DNA of 64,000 nucleotides from Pararhizobium gei (GTDB taxonomy: Bacteria > Pseudomonadota > Alphaproteobacteria > Rhizobiales > Rhizobiaceae), in NCBI RefSeq assembly GCF_029223885.1, contig NZ_CP119409.1, positions 3,896,501-3,960,500 on the forward strand, read 5' to 3'. Position 1 is the first letter of the stretch; every line of letters starts with the position of its first letter. Below the pieces are notes generated by a model. It had not been told where the DNA came from. It saw nothing but the letters and a program-made list of their open reading frames with translations, and did not search any database. Shown piece after piece: positions 53,275 to 64,000 of the stretch. Made by a program: the position numbers and the translations under genes.

Positions 53275-54545
53275 GCGGCGTCGATATCATTACTTTCGGC
53301 TGCCGGCTCAACACCTATGAATCCGAAGTGATGCGGGCAGAGGCAGAGAAGGCGGGGCTGAACCACGCAATCCTCGTCAACACCTGCGCTGTCACCGGCG
53401 AAGCTGTGAGGCAGGCGCGACAGGCCATCCGCCGTGCTCGGCGCGAGAATCCGCATGCCCGCATCATCGTTACCGGCTGTGCCGCCCAAACCGAGAAACA
53501 GACCTTCGCCGGCATGCCCGAGGTCGATGCCGTACTCGGTAACGAGGAGAAGCTGAAAAGCGCTTCCTATCGTTCGCTGCCCGATTTTGGCGTCTCGGCG
53601 GAAGAAAAGCTGCGCGTCAACGACATCTTTAGCGTGCGCGACACAGCACCCCAGATGGTCAAGCTGATCGAGGGCCATGTGCGCGCCTTCATTCAGGTTC
53701 AGAACGGCTGCGACCACCGCTGCACCTTTTGCATCATCCCCTATGGACGCGGCAATTCCCGCTCCGTACCGATGGGCGCTGTCGTCGATCAGGCGCGCAA
53801 GCTTGCCGAAAGCGGCTATCGCGAGATCGTTCTGACCGGTGTCGACGCCACCAGCTACGGAGGCGATCTGCCCGGCGCGCCGACACTCGGCCTGCTTGCC
53901 AAGACGCTGCTGAAGCAGGTTCCCGAGATCCGCCGCTTGCGCCTCTCCTCCATCGACAGCATTGAGGCCGACAGCCACCTGATGGACCTGATCGCCGGCG
54001 AGCCGCGCTTCATGCCGCATCTGCACCTGTCGCTACAGCATGGCGACGACATGATCCTGAAGCGTATGAAGCGCCGCCACAGTCGCGCTGAAGCCCTTGG
54101 TTTCATTGCAGATGTTCGTCGGCTCAGGCCGGAGATGAGCTTCGGCGCCGACATGATCGCCGGCTTCCCGACGGAAACGGAAGAGATGTTCGGCAATGCG
54201 GTGAGTTTGGCGCAGGAGGCGGGCATTGCCCATCTGCACGTTTTCCCTTATTCGCCGCGGGAAGGAACGCCCGCCGCCCGCATGCCGCAGATCGACCGCT
54301 CGCTTGTCAAGGAGCGCGCCGGCCGCTTGCGTGCCACTGGACTTGCGCTGCATAAAGCCCATCTTGACAGCATGATCGGCTCCCGGCAAAGCCTGCTCGT
54401 CGAAAACAACGGGCTGGCGCACACGGAAAATTTCACGCTTGTTGCTGCTCCCGGTCTGAACCCGCGGGATTTCGTGGAGGCGACGGTGACCGGCCATGAC
54501 GGCAGGCATCTCAACATGCAACTGACGGCCGCCGACGCGGCCTGA
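53271..54545 (+). CDS. mtaB: tRNA t6A37 methylthiotransferase
   Basis: This 424-residue radical-SAM enzyme converts t6A37 to ms2t6A37 in tRNA. It has the N-terminal Fe-S domain with Cys at ITFGCR, VNTCAV and GCAAQ, the radical-SAM motif CDHRCTFC (about residue 146), and a C-terminal TRAM-like domain. The start is TTG at 53271, overlapping the dapF stop by three bases and giving the family N terminus GVDIITFGC. The longer frame in dapF is rejected. Confidence 0.9.
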   Translation: MSGVDIITFGCRLNTYESEVMRAEAEKAGLNHAILVNTCAVTGEAVRQARQAIRRARRENPHARIIVTGCAAQTEKQTFAGMPEVDAVLGNEEKLKSASYRSLPDFGVSAEEKLRVNDIFSVRDTAPQMVKLIEGHVRAFIQVQNGCDHRCTFCIIPYGRGNSRSVPMGAVVDQARKLAESGYREIVLTGVDATSYGGDLPGAPTLGLLAKTLLKQVPEIRRLRLSSIDSIEADSHLMDLIAGEPRFMPHLHLSLQHGDDMILKRMKRRHSRAEALGFIADVRRLRPEMSFGADMIAGFPTETEEMFGNAVSLAQEAGIAHLHVFPYSPREGTPAARMPQIDRSLVKERAGRLRATGLALHKAHLDSMIGSRQSLLVENNGLAHTENFTLVAAPGLNPRDFVEATVTGHDGRHLNMQLTAADAA

Positions 54546-54560
54546 GCTTACGGATCATCA

Positions 54561-56192
54561 ATGGCGCTCAGCTTCATCAAAAGGGTCTTCACCTTCGGCA
54601 AGGACAAGCCGGTTGAAGCCGAGCCCGCCGCAATGCCGGCAGACGCAACTGCCGGGATGGCCGAATCCGGCTTCACCCCGGCTGAAACCCGGGCAATCGA
54701 AGCCGAGCTCGATCCGCATTCGCGCACCGAGAACCTCCCCCTCGCCGCCGACCCGGTCATGCCCGAAGAAATGGAGACGGCCGGAGGCCCCTCGGCCGAT
54801 AGCGCCGATGAGCAGGAGTACACGGGGCCGAAGGCGTCAACGTTCGAGGAAGAAGAGGAAGACACACCGGCCCTCTTACCCGCTGTCGAAGAGATCGGCG
54901 ATCTCGGCTTGATCCCGCTGTCGCTGCTGGAAGCGGAGGCGGAAGCCGAAAGCTCACAAATTCAGGCGGACTTCCCCCCCTCTGTCCTGTCGGACATCTC
55001 CCCCTCAAGGGGGGAGATTGCTGGAGACGCTTCTCCCTCAAAGATGGACGCAGGGTTGATCTCCCCCCTTGAGGGGGAGATGTTCGCACCGCCGACAGAG
55101 GGGGGGAAGCCCACGACAAATACCGAGCCATCGGATTTGAACGATAGCCCGTCGGAGCATGCGGCGCTGCGTGAGGCTATCACCACCGCTTCGCCACCGG
55201 CAGAAGCCCCCATCCTGCCCAAAGGCTTCGCTACCGGCCCAGCCATACCGGAACCGGACGCTCCCAAGCAGAAGCTCACCTGGTTCCAGCGGCTGCGTCA
55301 GGGCCTGTCGCGCACCTCGTCGCAGCTCACTGGCCAGATCACCGCGCTCTTCACCAAGCGCAAGCTCGACGACGAAACGCTGCAGGATCTGGAAGACCTT
55401 TTGATCCAGGCCGATCTTGGCGTCGAGACGGCACTGCGCGTCACCGATACGCTGGCCTCAGAGCGCTATGGCAAGGACGTGACCGGCGAGGACGTAACCC
55501 GCATCATGGCGGCCGAGATCACCAGGGTCCTGGCGCCGGTGGCCAAGCCGCTGCAGCTCGATCTCAGCCACAAGCCGCATGTCATCCTCGTCGTCGGCGT
55601 CAACGGCACCGGCAAGACGACCACCATCGGCAAGCTTGCCGCGAAGCTTTCAGGCGCGGGCCTGAAAGTAATGCTGGCCGCCGGGGATACATTCCGCGCT
55701 GCCGCCATCGAGCAACTGAAGATCTGGGCGGAGCGCACCGGGTCCGACATCGTCTCCTCAAAGCTCGGCGCCGATGCCGCGGGGCTCGCCTATGAGGCCT
55801 TCGAACAGGCGCGGCTTAAAAAGAGCGACGTCCTGATCATCGACACGGCCGGGCGGCTGCAGAACAAGGCCGAACTGATGGCCGAACTCGAAAAGATAGT
55901 CCGGGTGCTGGGCAAACTCGATCCCGACGCGCCGCACACCGTGCTTCAGACGCTTGACGCGACGACCGGCCAGAATGCACTCAATCAGGTCGAGATCTTC
56001 CGCAACGTGGCTGGCGTCAACGGCCTGATCATGACCAAGCTCGACGGGACAGCACGCGGCGGCATCCTCGTCGCTATCTCCGCCAAGCACAAGCTGCCCG
56101 TGTATTTCATCGGCGTCGGCGAGGGCGTGGACGACCTTGAGCCCTTCGAGGCGAGCGATTTTGCCCATGCCATTGCCGGCATTGCCCATTGA
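54561..56192 (+). CDS. ftsY: signal recognition particle receptor FtsY
   Basis: This 543-residue protein has a long acidic N-terminal region (to about residue 240), then the NG GTPase domain: GVNGTGKTTTIGK (about residue 349), DTFRAAAIEQL, DTAGRLQNKAEL and TKLDGTARGG. FtsY receives Ffh-ribosome complexes at the membrane. Residues about 137-183 are encoded by a palindromic repeat inserted in frame (54971-55109), so the protein is longer than usual. It is downstream of mtaB and upstream of yciB. Confidence 0.95.
   Translation: MALSFIKRVFTFGKDKPVEAEPAAMPADATAGMAESGFTPAETRAIEAELDPHSRTENLPLAADPVMPEEMETAGGPSADSADEQEYTGPKASTFEEEEEDTPALLPAVEEIGDLGLIPLSLLEAEAEAESSQIQADFPPSVLSDISPSRGEIAGDASPSKMDAGLISPLEGEMFAPPTEGGKPTTNTEPSDLNDSPSEHAALREAITTASPPAEAPILPKGFATGPAIPEPDAPKQKLTWFQRLRQGLSRTSSQLTGQITALFTKRKLDDETLQDLEDLLIQADLGVETALRVTDTLASERYGKDVTGEDVTRIMAAEITRVLAPVAKPLQLDLSHKPHVILVVGVNGTGKTTTIGKLAAKLSGAGLKVMLAAGDTFRAAAIEQLKIWAERTGSDIVSSKLGADAAGLAYEAFEQARLKKSDVLIIDTAGRLQNKAELMAELEKIVRVLGKLDPDAPHTVLQTLDATTGQNALNQVEIFRNVAGVNGLIMTKLDGTARGGILVAISAKHKLPVYFIGVGEGVDDLEPFEASDFAHAIAGIAH
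54971..55109. repeat. in-frame palindromic repeat pair inside ftsY
   Basis: Two GC-rich units of about 50 bases (54971-55018 and 55059-55109) face each other in opposite orientation around a 40-base centre. The outer ends are an exact 16-base inverted repeat (CTTCCCCCCCTCTGTC and its complement). Each unit carries an ATCTCCCCC...AAGGGGG-type palindrome. The pair encodes Ser/Pro/Gly-rich text such as ISPSRGEI and SPLEGEM, the usual translation of a rhizobial intergenic repeat. It shares its core with 37043-37071. Confidence 0.85.
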
Positions 56193-56256
56193 TGCCACAG
56201 ATATGCCATGGCACTCGGCCATGGCGAGACGAAACGAACCAGGTTTGACGTAGCGC

Positions 56257-56931
56257 ATGACATTTGAAAGCGACACCACGCCCACCCCTGCCGACCGGCA
56301 TCATCCAATGCTCAAGCTGGCACTGGAACTCGGGCCGCTGCTCGTCTTCTTCTTCGCCAATCTGCGCGGCGAGTGGCTGGCGGCTACGTTTCCCGCCCTG
56401 TCCGTTCTCGGTGGCCCGCTGTTCATTGCAAGTGGCCTTTTCATGGCGGCGACGGTGATTTCGCTGGTCGTCTCGAAGATCGTCTTTGGCCATCTGCCGA
56501 TGATGCCCTTCATATCCGGGATCGTCGTCATCGTTTTCGGCGGGCTTGGCATCTATCTGCAGGATGAACTCTTCTTCAAAATGAAGCCGACCATCATCAA
56601 TACGCTGTTCGGGGTGGTGCTTCTGGGCGGCCTCGTCTTCGGAAAATCGCTGCTCGGCTATGTCTTCAATGCCGCCTTCCAGCTCGATCAGGAAGGCTGG
56701 CGTAAACTGACGCTGCGCTGGGGCCTGTTCTTCCTGTTCCTCGCCGTCCTCAACGAGATCGTCTGGCGCGGTGCCAACGCCTATTACCTGCCTGACACAA
56801 AGGCTGCCGACGATTTCTGGGTGGCCTTCAAGGTCTGGGGCACCATGCCGATCACGCTTGGGTTCACCATGTTCCAGATGCCGTTGATAATGAGGCATTC
56901 CGTGACCCCGCCGGAGGAAACGGGCAAGTGA
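56257..56931 (+). CDS. yciB: inner membrane septation protein (YciB/IspA family)
   Basis: This 224-residue protein has about five transmembrane helices and the family segments [20 protein letters not shown]-like [12 protein letters not shown] and [19 protein letters not shown]. YciB-type proteins act in envelope synthesis and cell division; the exact biochemistry is unknown. It is 64 bases after ftsY and overlaps the DUF2585 start by four bases (GTGA), so it is part of the same transcript. Confidence 0.9.
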   Translation: MTFESDTTPTPADRHHPMLKLALELGPLLVFFFANLRGEWLAATFPALSVLGGPLFIASGLFMAATVISLVVSKIVFGHLPMMPFISGIVVIVFGGLGIYLQDELFFKMKPTIINTLFGVVLLGGLVFGKSLLGYVFNAAFQLDQEGWRKLTLRWGLFFLFLAVLNEIVWRGANAYYLPDTKAADDFWVAFKVWGTMPITLGFTMFQMPLIMRHSVTPPEETGK

Positions 56932-57518
56932 ATGCTGTCGATGCCCGCAGCCCGGTCCATCAGCGGCAGACTGTCTGGATCCTCGCCTGCGCCGCTATCC
57001 TTGGCCTGCAGATCCTCATCCTGCACTGGATGGGCCGCATAGCCATCTGCGAATGCGGCTATGTCAAACTGTTCGAGCCGGTCGCCAACGGTCCGGGCAA
57101 TTCCCAGCATCTTGCGGACTGGTACACGCCCTCGCACATCATCCACGGCTTCCTGTTCTATGGTCTTGCCCATCTCGTGCTGCGCGGAAAGCCGCTGGCT
57201 GCGAAGCTGCTGCTGGCGCTGGTGATCGAAGGCGGCTGGGAATTGCTGGAAAACTCGCCTGTCATCATCGACCGCTACCGAACCGCGACCGTCTCGCTCG
57301 ACTATTACGGCGACAGCATCCTGAACTCGGCAATGGACACCGTCTTCATGATGCTCGGCTTCCTGTTTGCCTGGCGCGCACCGGTTGCAGTCACCGTGGT
57401 CATCGCTCTGTTCTTCGAGCTTTTCACCGGCTGGCTAATCCGGGATAATCTGACGCTGAACGTTCTGATGCTGGTGTGGCCACTGGACGCCGTGAAGGCC
57501 TGGCAGGCTGCAATTTGA
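56928..57518 (+). CDS. DUF2585 family membrane protein
   Basis: This 196-residue protein has about five transmembrane helices with conserved polar patches ([35 protein letters not shown], then [18 protein letters not shown] and [12 protein letters not shown]). The HIIHGF and WELLENS segments are typical of DUF2585 (UPF0314), a Rhizobiales family with no assigned reaction. It starts at GTG 56928 overlapping the yciB stop, so its membrane location and co-translation link it to YciB. Confidence 0.85.
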   Translation: MNAVDARSPVHQRQTVWILACAAILGLQILILHWMGRIAICECGYVKLFEPVANGPGNSQHLADWYTPSHIIHGFLFYGLAHLVLRGKPLAAKLLLALVIEGGWELLENSPVIIDRYRTATVSLDYYGDSILNSAMDTVFMMLGFLFAWRAPVAVTVVIALFFELFTGWLIRDNLTLNVLMLVWPLDAVKAWQAAI

Positions 57519-57587
57519 TATTGTTCGCTGTAAATTTTTCAAATACTCTAATTTAGAAATTGTGAACTGTTTCATTTGAAGGGCTGA

Positions 57588-57977
57588 ATGATGCGCATTG
57601 TGCACGGTATGATGTCGGTCCTTATCGTTTCCGCTTGGTTGGTGACGCCGGCCAATGCAGCCGACAAGACGCTCAAGAAGGAAGATTTGACGGCGCTCCT
57701 TGAGAGTGGAAAGACGCTTCGACTTGGAGGCGAGGGCATGGGCTATTCGGGTTCTCTCACTTTGTCAGCAGATGGAAAGGGAAAGGGTTCGGCCAAGCCT
57801 GATGGCGGAACCGCGATCGAGATTTCCGGTTCATGGAAGATAAAAGGCGACAAGTTCTGCCGGACATGGAAGGGATTGGACAAGGGCAAGGAGGTTTGTG
57901 AAACTTGGCGTTTGACTGCGCCGGGCCATGTCGATGTCTATCAGGGAAAGAAGAAAATCGGAGCAAATTCCTGGTAG
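57588..57977 (+). CDS. small secreted hypothetical protein (DUF995-like)
   Basis: This 129-residue protein has a Sec signal (ending ANAA) and a beta-rich mature domain with FCRTWKG and VCETWRL and two cysteines that may pair. It resembles the Rhizobiales DUF995-type family; the role is unknown. The ATG follows TTGAAGGG. It lies alone in an AT-rich pocket between DUF2585 and the convergent ccmG gene. Confidence 0.65.
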   Translation: MMRIVHGMMSVLIVSAWLVTPANAADKTLKKEDLTALLESGKTLRLGGEGMGYSGSLTLSADGKGKGSAKPDGGTAIEISGSWKIKGDKFCRTWKGLDKGKEVCETWRLTAPGHVDVYQGKKKIGANSW

Positions 57978-57990
57978 GAGAGCCAACTTT

Positions 57991-58596
57991 CTACTTGCCC
58001 GCCACAGCCTTCTCGATCGCCGGATAGAGACCTTCTCGCAGGCTGCGCGCGTCGAAAGGTCCGACCCGCTTGTAAACGATCATGCCATTGGCATCCACCA
58101 GATAGGACTCCGGAATACCATAGACACCCCAGTCGATCGCCGCCTTGCCGCGCGGATCGACGCCGACCGCGGAAAACGGATTGCCGAGTTCGCCGAGAAA
58201 CCGCAGCGCATTCTCGGTTTTGTCTTTATAGTTGATCCCGACGACTGTCAGCCGTGGATCCTTGGCCAGATCCAGGATAACAGGATTTTCGTCTCGGCAG
58301 GGAATGCACCAGGATGCCCAGACATTGACCAAAGTCATCTTGCCCTTGATCGCTGCATCGGTCAGCGCCGGCATGGGCGCACCGTTGAAGGAGGCCCCTT
58401 CCAGCGGCGGCATGTCGAGAACAGGCGCTTTGGTGCCGATCAGTGCCGAGGGGATTTCGCTGATGCTCCGGCCGGAATCGAGTTGGCTCCAGAAGATCGC
58501 CGCCAAGCCGGCGAAAATCGCTAATGGCAGAACAGCAAAAACCAACCGCAGCCTGCTCGGCCTGTCCTTTTCCGCAGTCGGCACGCCCGAGCTCAC
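57991..58596 (-). CDS. ccmG: thiol:disulfide interchange protein CcmG/DsbE
   Basis: This 201-residue membrane-anchored thioredoxin has one N-terminal transmembrane helix (about residues 18-37) and the active site WASWCIPC (93-100) with flanking LVNVWAS and VGINYKD. It keeps apocytochrome c cysteines reduced for heme attachment. The gene starts with GTG at 58596, overlapping the ccmD stop by four bases (GTGA). It is the last gene of ccmABCDG. Confidence 0.93.
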   Translation of the reverse strand: MSSGVPTAEKDRPSRLRLVFAVLPLAIFAGLAAIFWSQLDSGRSISEIPSALIGTKAPVLDMPPLEGASFNGAPMPALTDAAIKGKMTLVNVWASWCIPCRDENPVILDLAKDPRLTVVGINYKDKTENALRFLGELGNPFSAVGVDPRGKAAIDWGVYGIPESYLVDANGMIVYKRVGPFDARSLREGLYPAIEKAVAGK

Positions 58597-58763
58597 GGCC
58601 GGTCTCCGCTCTGGGCCGAGCGACGTCGAATGCCGGCTTCTTCCAGCGCCTGCAAGTTCCGCCGTTGGTTGCGGCCATCGATGATCACCCAGAGAAGAAG
58701 CCCGGCAACGGTGACTGCAGCCACGCCATAGCTTGCAACGACATAGCCCATATGGCCCATCAT
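58593..58763 (-). CDS. ccmD: heme exporter protein CcmD
   Basis: This 56-residue protein has one transmembrane segment (GYVVASYGVAAVTVAGLLLWV) followed by a basic tail (GRNQRRNLQALEEAG), as expected for CcmD. CcmD holds CcmC and CcmE together for heme transfer. The start is one of two ATGs (58763, 58760) after GGGAGAG. It overlaps ccmG and is four bases from ccmC. Confidence 0.9.
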   Translation of the reverse strand: MMGHMGYVVASYGVAAVTVAGLLLWVIIDGRNQRRNLQALEEAGIRRRSAQSGDRP

Positions 58764-58767
58764 TCGA

Positions 58768-59526
58768 TCAACTCTCCCGTCCGGCGTTGCGCGCTGCCTG
58801 ACGTCGCATGGACATGACCCGGCGACGCCAGATTTCGTTGCGTATCGCAGCGATATGCAAGGTGAAAAACAACAGGGTGAAGCCGAGGACCATGACGAGC
58901 AGAGGCCGAAGGAATTCCGGGTCGATAGCCGGACCGTCGAGCCGCATCACGCTTGCCGGCTGGTGCAGCGTGTTCCACCACTCCACCGAAAATTTGATGA
59001 TCGGAATATTCACGAAGCCGACGAGGATAAGCACCGCCGAGACCTTGGCTGCCTTGCCCGGTTCATCCATCGCCCTGTTGAGTGCAATCAGCCCAAGATA
59101 CATGAGGAACAGTACGAAGACGGAAGTCAGCCGTGCATCCCATACCCACCAGGTGCCCCACATCGGCTTGCCCCAGAGCGAGCCGGTGACGAGCGCCAGG
59201 AAGGTGAAACAAGCGCCGATCGGCGCTGCGGCTCGGGCCGAGACATCCGCTAGGGGATGCCGCCAGACCAGCGTACCCAAGGCGGATACCGCCATCACCG
59301 TATAGCACATCATCGACAGCCAGGCGGACGGCACATGCAGATACATGATGCGCACCGTCTCGCCCTGCTGGTAATCGCCCTCGGTGATGAAACTAAGAGT
59401 GAGCCCGACCGCAAACAGCGCCGCCGTCAACCCGGCAAGCCAGGGCAGAACACGCTCCGCCAGGCTGAGAAACCGGGTGGGATTGGCAAGGTCGCTGAAT
59501 TTGCGCAGCACGAAATTTTCGCTCAT
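58768..59526 (-). CDS. ccmC: heme exporter permease CcmC
   Basis: This 252-residue protein has six transmembrane helices and the tryptophan-rich heme-handling motif WGTWWVWD (about residue 124), plus histidines (HVPSAW, HQPAS) that coordinate heme. It loads heme onto CcmE. It precedes ccmD with a four-base gap and follows ccmB by 60 bases. Confidence 0.95.
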   Translation of the reverse strand: MSENFVLRKFSDLANPTRFLSLAERVLPWLAGLTAALFAVGLTLSFITEGDYQQGETVRIMYLHVPSAWLSMMCYTVMAVSALGTLVWRHPLADVSARAAAPIGACFTFLALVTGSLWGKPMWGTWWVWDARLTSVFVLFLMYLGLIALNRAMDEPGKAAKVSAVLILVGFVNIPIIKFSVEWWNTLHQPASVMRLDGPAIDPEFLRPLLVMVLGFTLLFFTLHIAAIRNEIWRRRVMSMRRQAARNAGRES

Positions 59527-59586
59527 GATGACTCCTTAGCGCCGAAGCCCTTTCTCTTCAATGAAGACCTTTCAATCACATTTGCG

Positions 59587-60246
59587 TCAGTCCGACCCGG
59601 ATCGCAGCGCCAATGCCGCCGCCACGGGTCCAACGACTGCAAAGAAAAGCGTAATCGCGATCAATATCAACAAGGGCGGCAAAAACGGCGCGGGATCCTC
59701 AACGGCCGCGTAAGCTGCACTCACCCCGAAGATCAGGACGGGAACGGCTAGCGGGAGGACGAGGATCGAGACCAGCAGCCCGCCGCGCGGCAGCGTCACC
59801 GCGACGGCCGCTCCTGCTGCGCCGATGAAGGCGATGGCCGGTGTCCCTGCCAAGAGCGTCAGCATCGTCGCGCCGATCGCGACCTCGCTCATGTTCATGA
59901 ACAGCCCGAGCAGTGGCGCGGCGACCACCAGTGGCAGCCCGGAGGCCACCCAGTGCGCCAGACACTTGACCAGCACAATCAGCACCAGCGGCGTCTCCTG
60001 CATCAGCATCAGATCGAGCGACCCGTCCTCGCGCTCGGCCTGGAACAGCCGGTCAAGCCCCAGAAGCGATGCGAGCAAAGCGCCGATCCACAAAATGGCC
60101 GGCCCGATCCGCGACAGAAGATTGAGATCGGGGCCAACGGCGAACGGCACGACGGCGACCACGGTCATGAAGAACAAGACGCCGATCAGCGCCCCGCCAC
60201 CGGCGCGCACCGAGAGTTTGAGATCGCGGAGGAAGAGGGCGATCAT
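59587..60246 (-). CDS. ccmB: heme exporter permease CcmB
   Basis: This 219-residue protein has six transmembrane helices and family segments LFLRDLKLSVRAGG, ILWIGALLASLLGLDRLFQAEREDGSLDLML and LPRGGLLVSILVLPLAVPVLIFG. With CcmA it forms the ABC complex that releases holo-CcmE. The start at 60246 has GGAAAC upstream; an earlier TTG adds five residues and is not needed. A 64-base gap with a repeat remnant separates it from ccmA. Confidence 0.94.
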   Translation of the reverse strand: MIALFLRDLKLSVRAGGGALIGVLFFMTVVAVVPFAVGPDLNLLSRIGPAILWIGALLASLLGLDRLFQAEREDGSLDLMLMQETPLVLIVLVKCLAHWVASGLPLVVAAPLLGLFMNMSEVAIGATMLTLLAGTPAIAFIGAAGAAVAVTLPRGGLLVSILVLPLAVPVLIFGVSAAYAAVEDPAPFLPPLLILIAITLFFAVVGPVAAALALRSGSD

Positions 60247-60262
60247 ATCGTGAGTTTCCAAC

Positions 60263-60284
60263 CCCGAAGGGCCGGATGAGGGGG
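60263..60284. repeat. rhizobial repeat remnant between ccmA and ccmB
   Basis: On the minus strand CCCCTCATCCGGCCCTTCGG matches a widespread rhizobial GC-rich repeat end. Only one arm is present. It sits inside the ccmAB operon without a terminator-like T-run. Confidence 0.5.
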
Positions 60285-60310
60285 GGCCTCACGGCAAGAG
60301 GTCAGTGACA

Positions 60311-60958
60311 TCAGTAACCTATCTCCGTAAATCCAGCAGAAAACCCGATCATCAGCAACTCCCTCGCAACCACGCCCAAGGGCTGATGCGTCGCCGCAAC
60401 GGCAATGCCGCCGGCGCCCAGATGGCCGGCCACCAACCCGGCAAACAACCGGTCAGCACGCGCGTCCAGCGCTGCCGTCGGCTCATCGAGGATCCAGATC
60501 GGCCGGTGGGCGACGAGCAGCTTGGCCATTGCGATCCGCCGTTGCTGTCCGGCCGAGAGATAGCCGAACGGCAGATGCGAAATCCCGGCAAGGCCGAGCG
60601 CTTCGGCAGCCTCCTCAACGCCAATCCCGGAGCCGCCAGCCGAATCACCCATGAAGGATTTCCAGAAGGCGAGATTGTCCGCGACCGTCAGCTCGCGCTT
60701 CATCGCATTGCGATGGCCGAGATAATGGCAAAGCTCACGGGGATGACCGGTTTCGGCGAGATTTCCCTCGACCCGGACGCGACCGGATTCCGCCGCCAGA
60801 AGACCTGCCAGAACCCGCAACAGCGTCGATTTTCCGGAACCGTTCGAACCGGTCACGACGAGAGCTTCGCCCGCCGACAGAACGAAGGAAATATCGTGGA
60901 AAATCAGGTCCTCTCCCCGTTTCGCACCGAGGCTTTCGACATGCAGGCTAATCGGCAT
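60311..60958 (-). CDS. ccmA: heme exporter ATP-binding protein CcmA
   Basis: This 215-residue ABC ATPase has Walker A GSNGSGKST (about residue 37), signature LSAGQQRR, Walker B WILDEPTAALD and the H-loop. It powers release of heme-loaded CcmE. The start has AAGGGAATGTGA upstream. It is the first gene of ccmABCDG and divergent from acnA. Confidence 0.95.
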   Translation of the reverse strand: MPISLHVESLGAKRGEDLIFHDISFVLSAGEALVVTGSNGSGKSTLLRVLAGLLAAESGRVRVEGNLAETGHPRELCHYLGHRNAMKRELTVADNLAFWKSFMGDSAGGSGIGVEEAAEALGLAGISHLPFGYLSAGQQRRIAMAKLLVAHRPIWILDEPTAALDARADRLFAGLVAGHLGAGGIAVAATHQPLGVVARELLMIGFSAGFTEIGY

Positions 60959-61219
60959 TCACATTCCCTTTACGACATTCGTCGCAACGCAAAAAAATTG
61001 TCTCAAATTGGTCGCGCCTGCTCTGGCACCTTTGTTCGAAATTATCTATAACCGCGCCAACACGCCAGCGGTCGGCGTGAATTTCATCCTAGCGCCGAAC
61101 ATGGAATGATTTCCACGTGCGGACAGCGGAAATGGCCGTACCCGCATCCCATTTCGCGCATTTCCTGCGCTTCGGGCGTTCGTACGTCATTTTGGCGATC
61201 AAACGGAACGGGGTAACCA

Positions 61220-63910
<2,691 letters not shown>

Positions 63911-63930
63911 CAAAATCGGCAAAAACCGAC

Positions 63931-63959
63931 AAGCCGGGGCTGAAAGGCTCCGGCTTTTT
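63931..63959 (+). terminator. intrinsic terminator of acnA
   Basis: AAGCCGG and CCGGCTT form a stem extended by G-U and G-C pairs to a GAAA tetraloop, followed by TTTTTC. It lies 20 bases past the acnA stop. Confidence 0.9.
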
Positions 63960-64000
63960 CGTGGCCGGTTCGGCCAGGACACAGGATGCCGGTTTCTCAC

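Noticed and set aside
61024..61038. Sigma-54-like TGGCAC upstream of acnA
   Set aside because: The -12 GC is missing, so the second half does not match.

Overview
This window is a piece of the main chromosome of a Rhizobiaceae alphaproteobacterium (Rhizobium / Agrobacterium / Neorhizobium type). The evidence is the high GC content, many GTG and TTG starts with purine-rich ribosome binding sites, an RpoH2-type second heat-shock sigma factor behind an extracytoplasmic-stress promoter, a SAM-II riboswitch in front of metA, CtrA-type TTAA-N7-TTAA boxes, rhizobial GC-rich palindromic repeats, and gene order such as acnA-ccmABCDG and ffh-rpsP-rimM-trmD. Nearly everything looks like ordinary core genome. 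I see no prophage, CRISPR array, integron or intact insertion sequence. The one mobile-element gene is a broken IS630-type transposase remnant near 51 kb.

Layout. 0-7.3 kb: tail of a heme-locus operon (COG4223 membrane protein, HemY-like TPR protein, TerB-like protein), an MFS exporter, yggT, ppa, a secreted protein and a GNAT enzyme. 7.5-10.2 kb: rpoH2 and a lipoprotein M48 protease. 10.4-16.9 kb: thiBPQ thiamine importer under a TPP riboswitch, a MarR / drug-efflux pair with an operator-like inverted repeat between them, and thiamine diphosphokinase. 16.9-23.4 kb: an Uup-type ABC-F ATPase, a YkuD enzyme, a response regulator, a CNB-only protein, a flavin monooxygenase, xthA and lolA. 23.6-30.7 kb: ftsK with a CtrA-like box, glnK-amtB with a sigma-54 promoter, tesB and a UbiH-type hydroxylase. 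30.7-37 kb: a translation / proteostasis cluster (ProXp-type deacylase, CnoX-like thioredoxin, Lon N-domain protein, Trm112-like protein), tRNA-Gly, galM, metA and a SixA-like phosphatase. 37-43 kb: leuC with a possible leader ORF, an OmpA-like lipoprotein, a second YkuD enzyme, a polar amino-acid ABC pair without its ATPase, and a methyltransferase. 42.9-49.8 kb: the ribosome / SRP cluster ffh-chorismate mutase-rpsP-rimM-trmD ... rplS, interrupted before rplS by a GAF-GGDEF gene and a TauE-type permease. 50-64 kb: a secreted protein, the IS630 remnant, an MBL hydrolase, dapF-mtaB-ftsY-yciB-DUF2585, the cytochrome c maturation genes ccmABCDG, and acnA.

How it works together. Several metabolite- or stress-controlled units can be read from the DNA: TPP controlling thiamine import, SAM controlling the first committed step of methionine synthesis, sigma-54 controlling ammonium sensing and uptake, and an RpoE2-type promoter in front of rpoH2. 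Both SRP GTPases (Ffh, FtsY) are present. FtsY carries a palindromic repeat element embedded in frame in its linker, which is the most unusual structural feature here. Other points worth a second look are a 38-codon near-leaderless ORF upstream of leuC, a free-standing intrinsic terminator upstream of ffh, and an anti-SD/SD hairpin in the rplS leader. I did not find a convincing new defence or mobile system.
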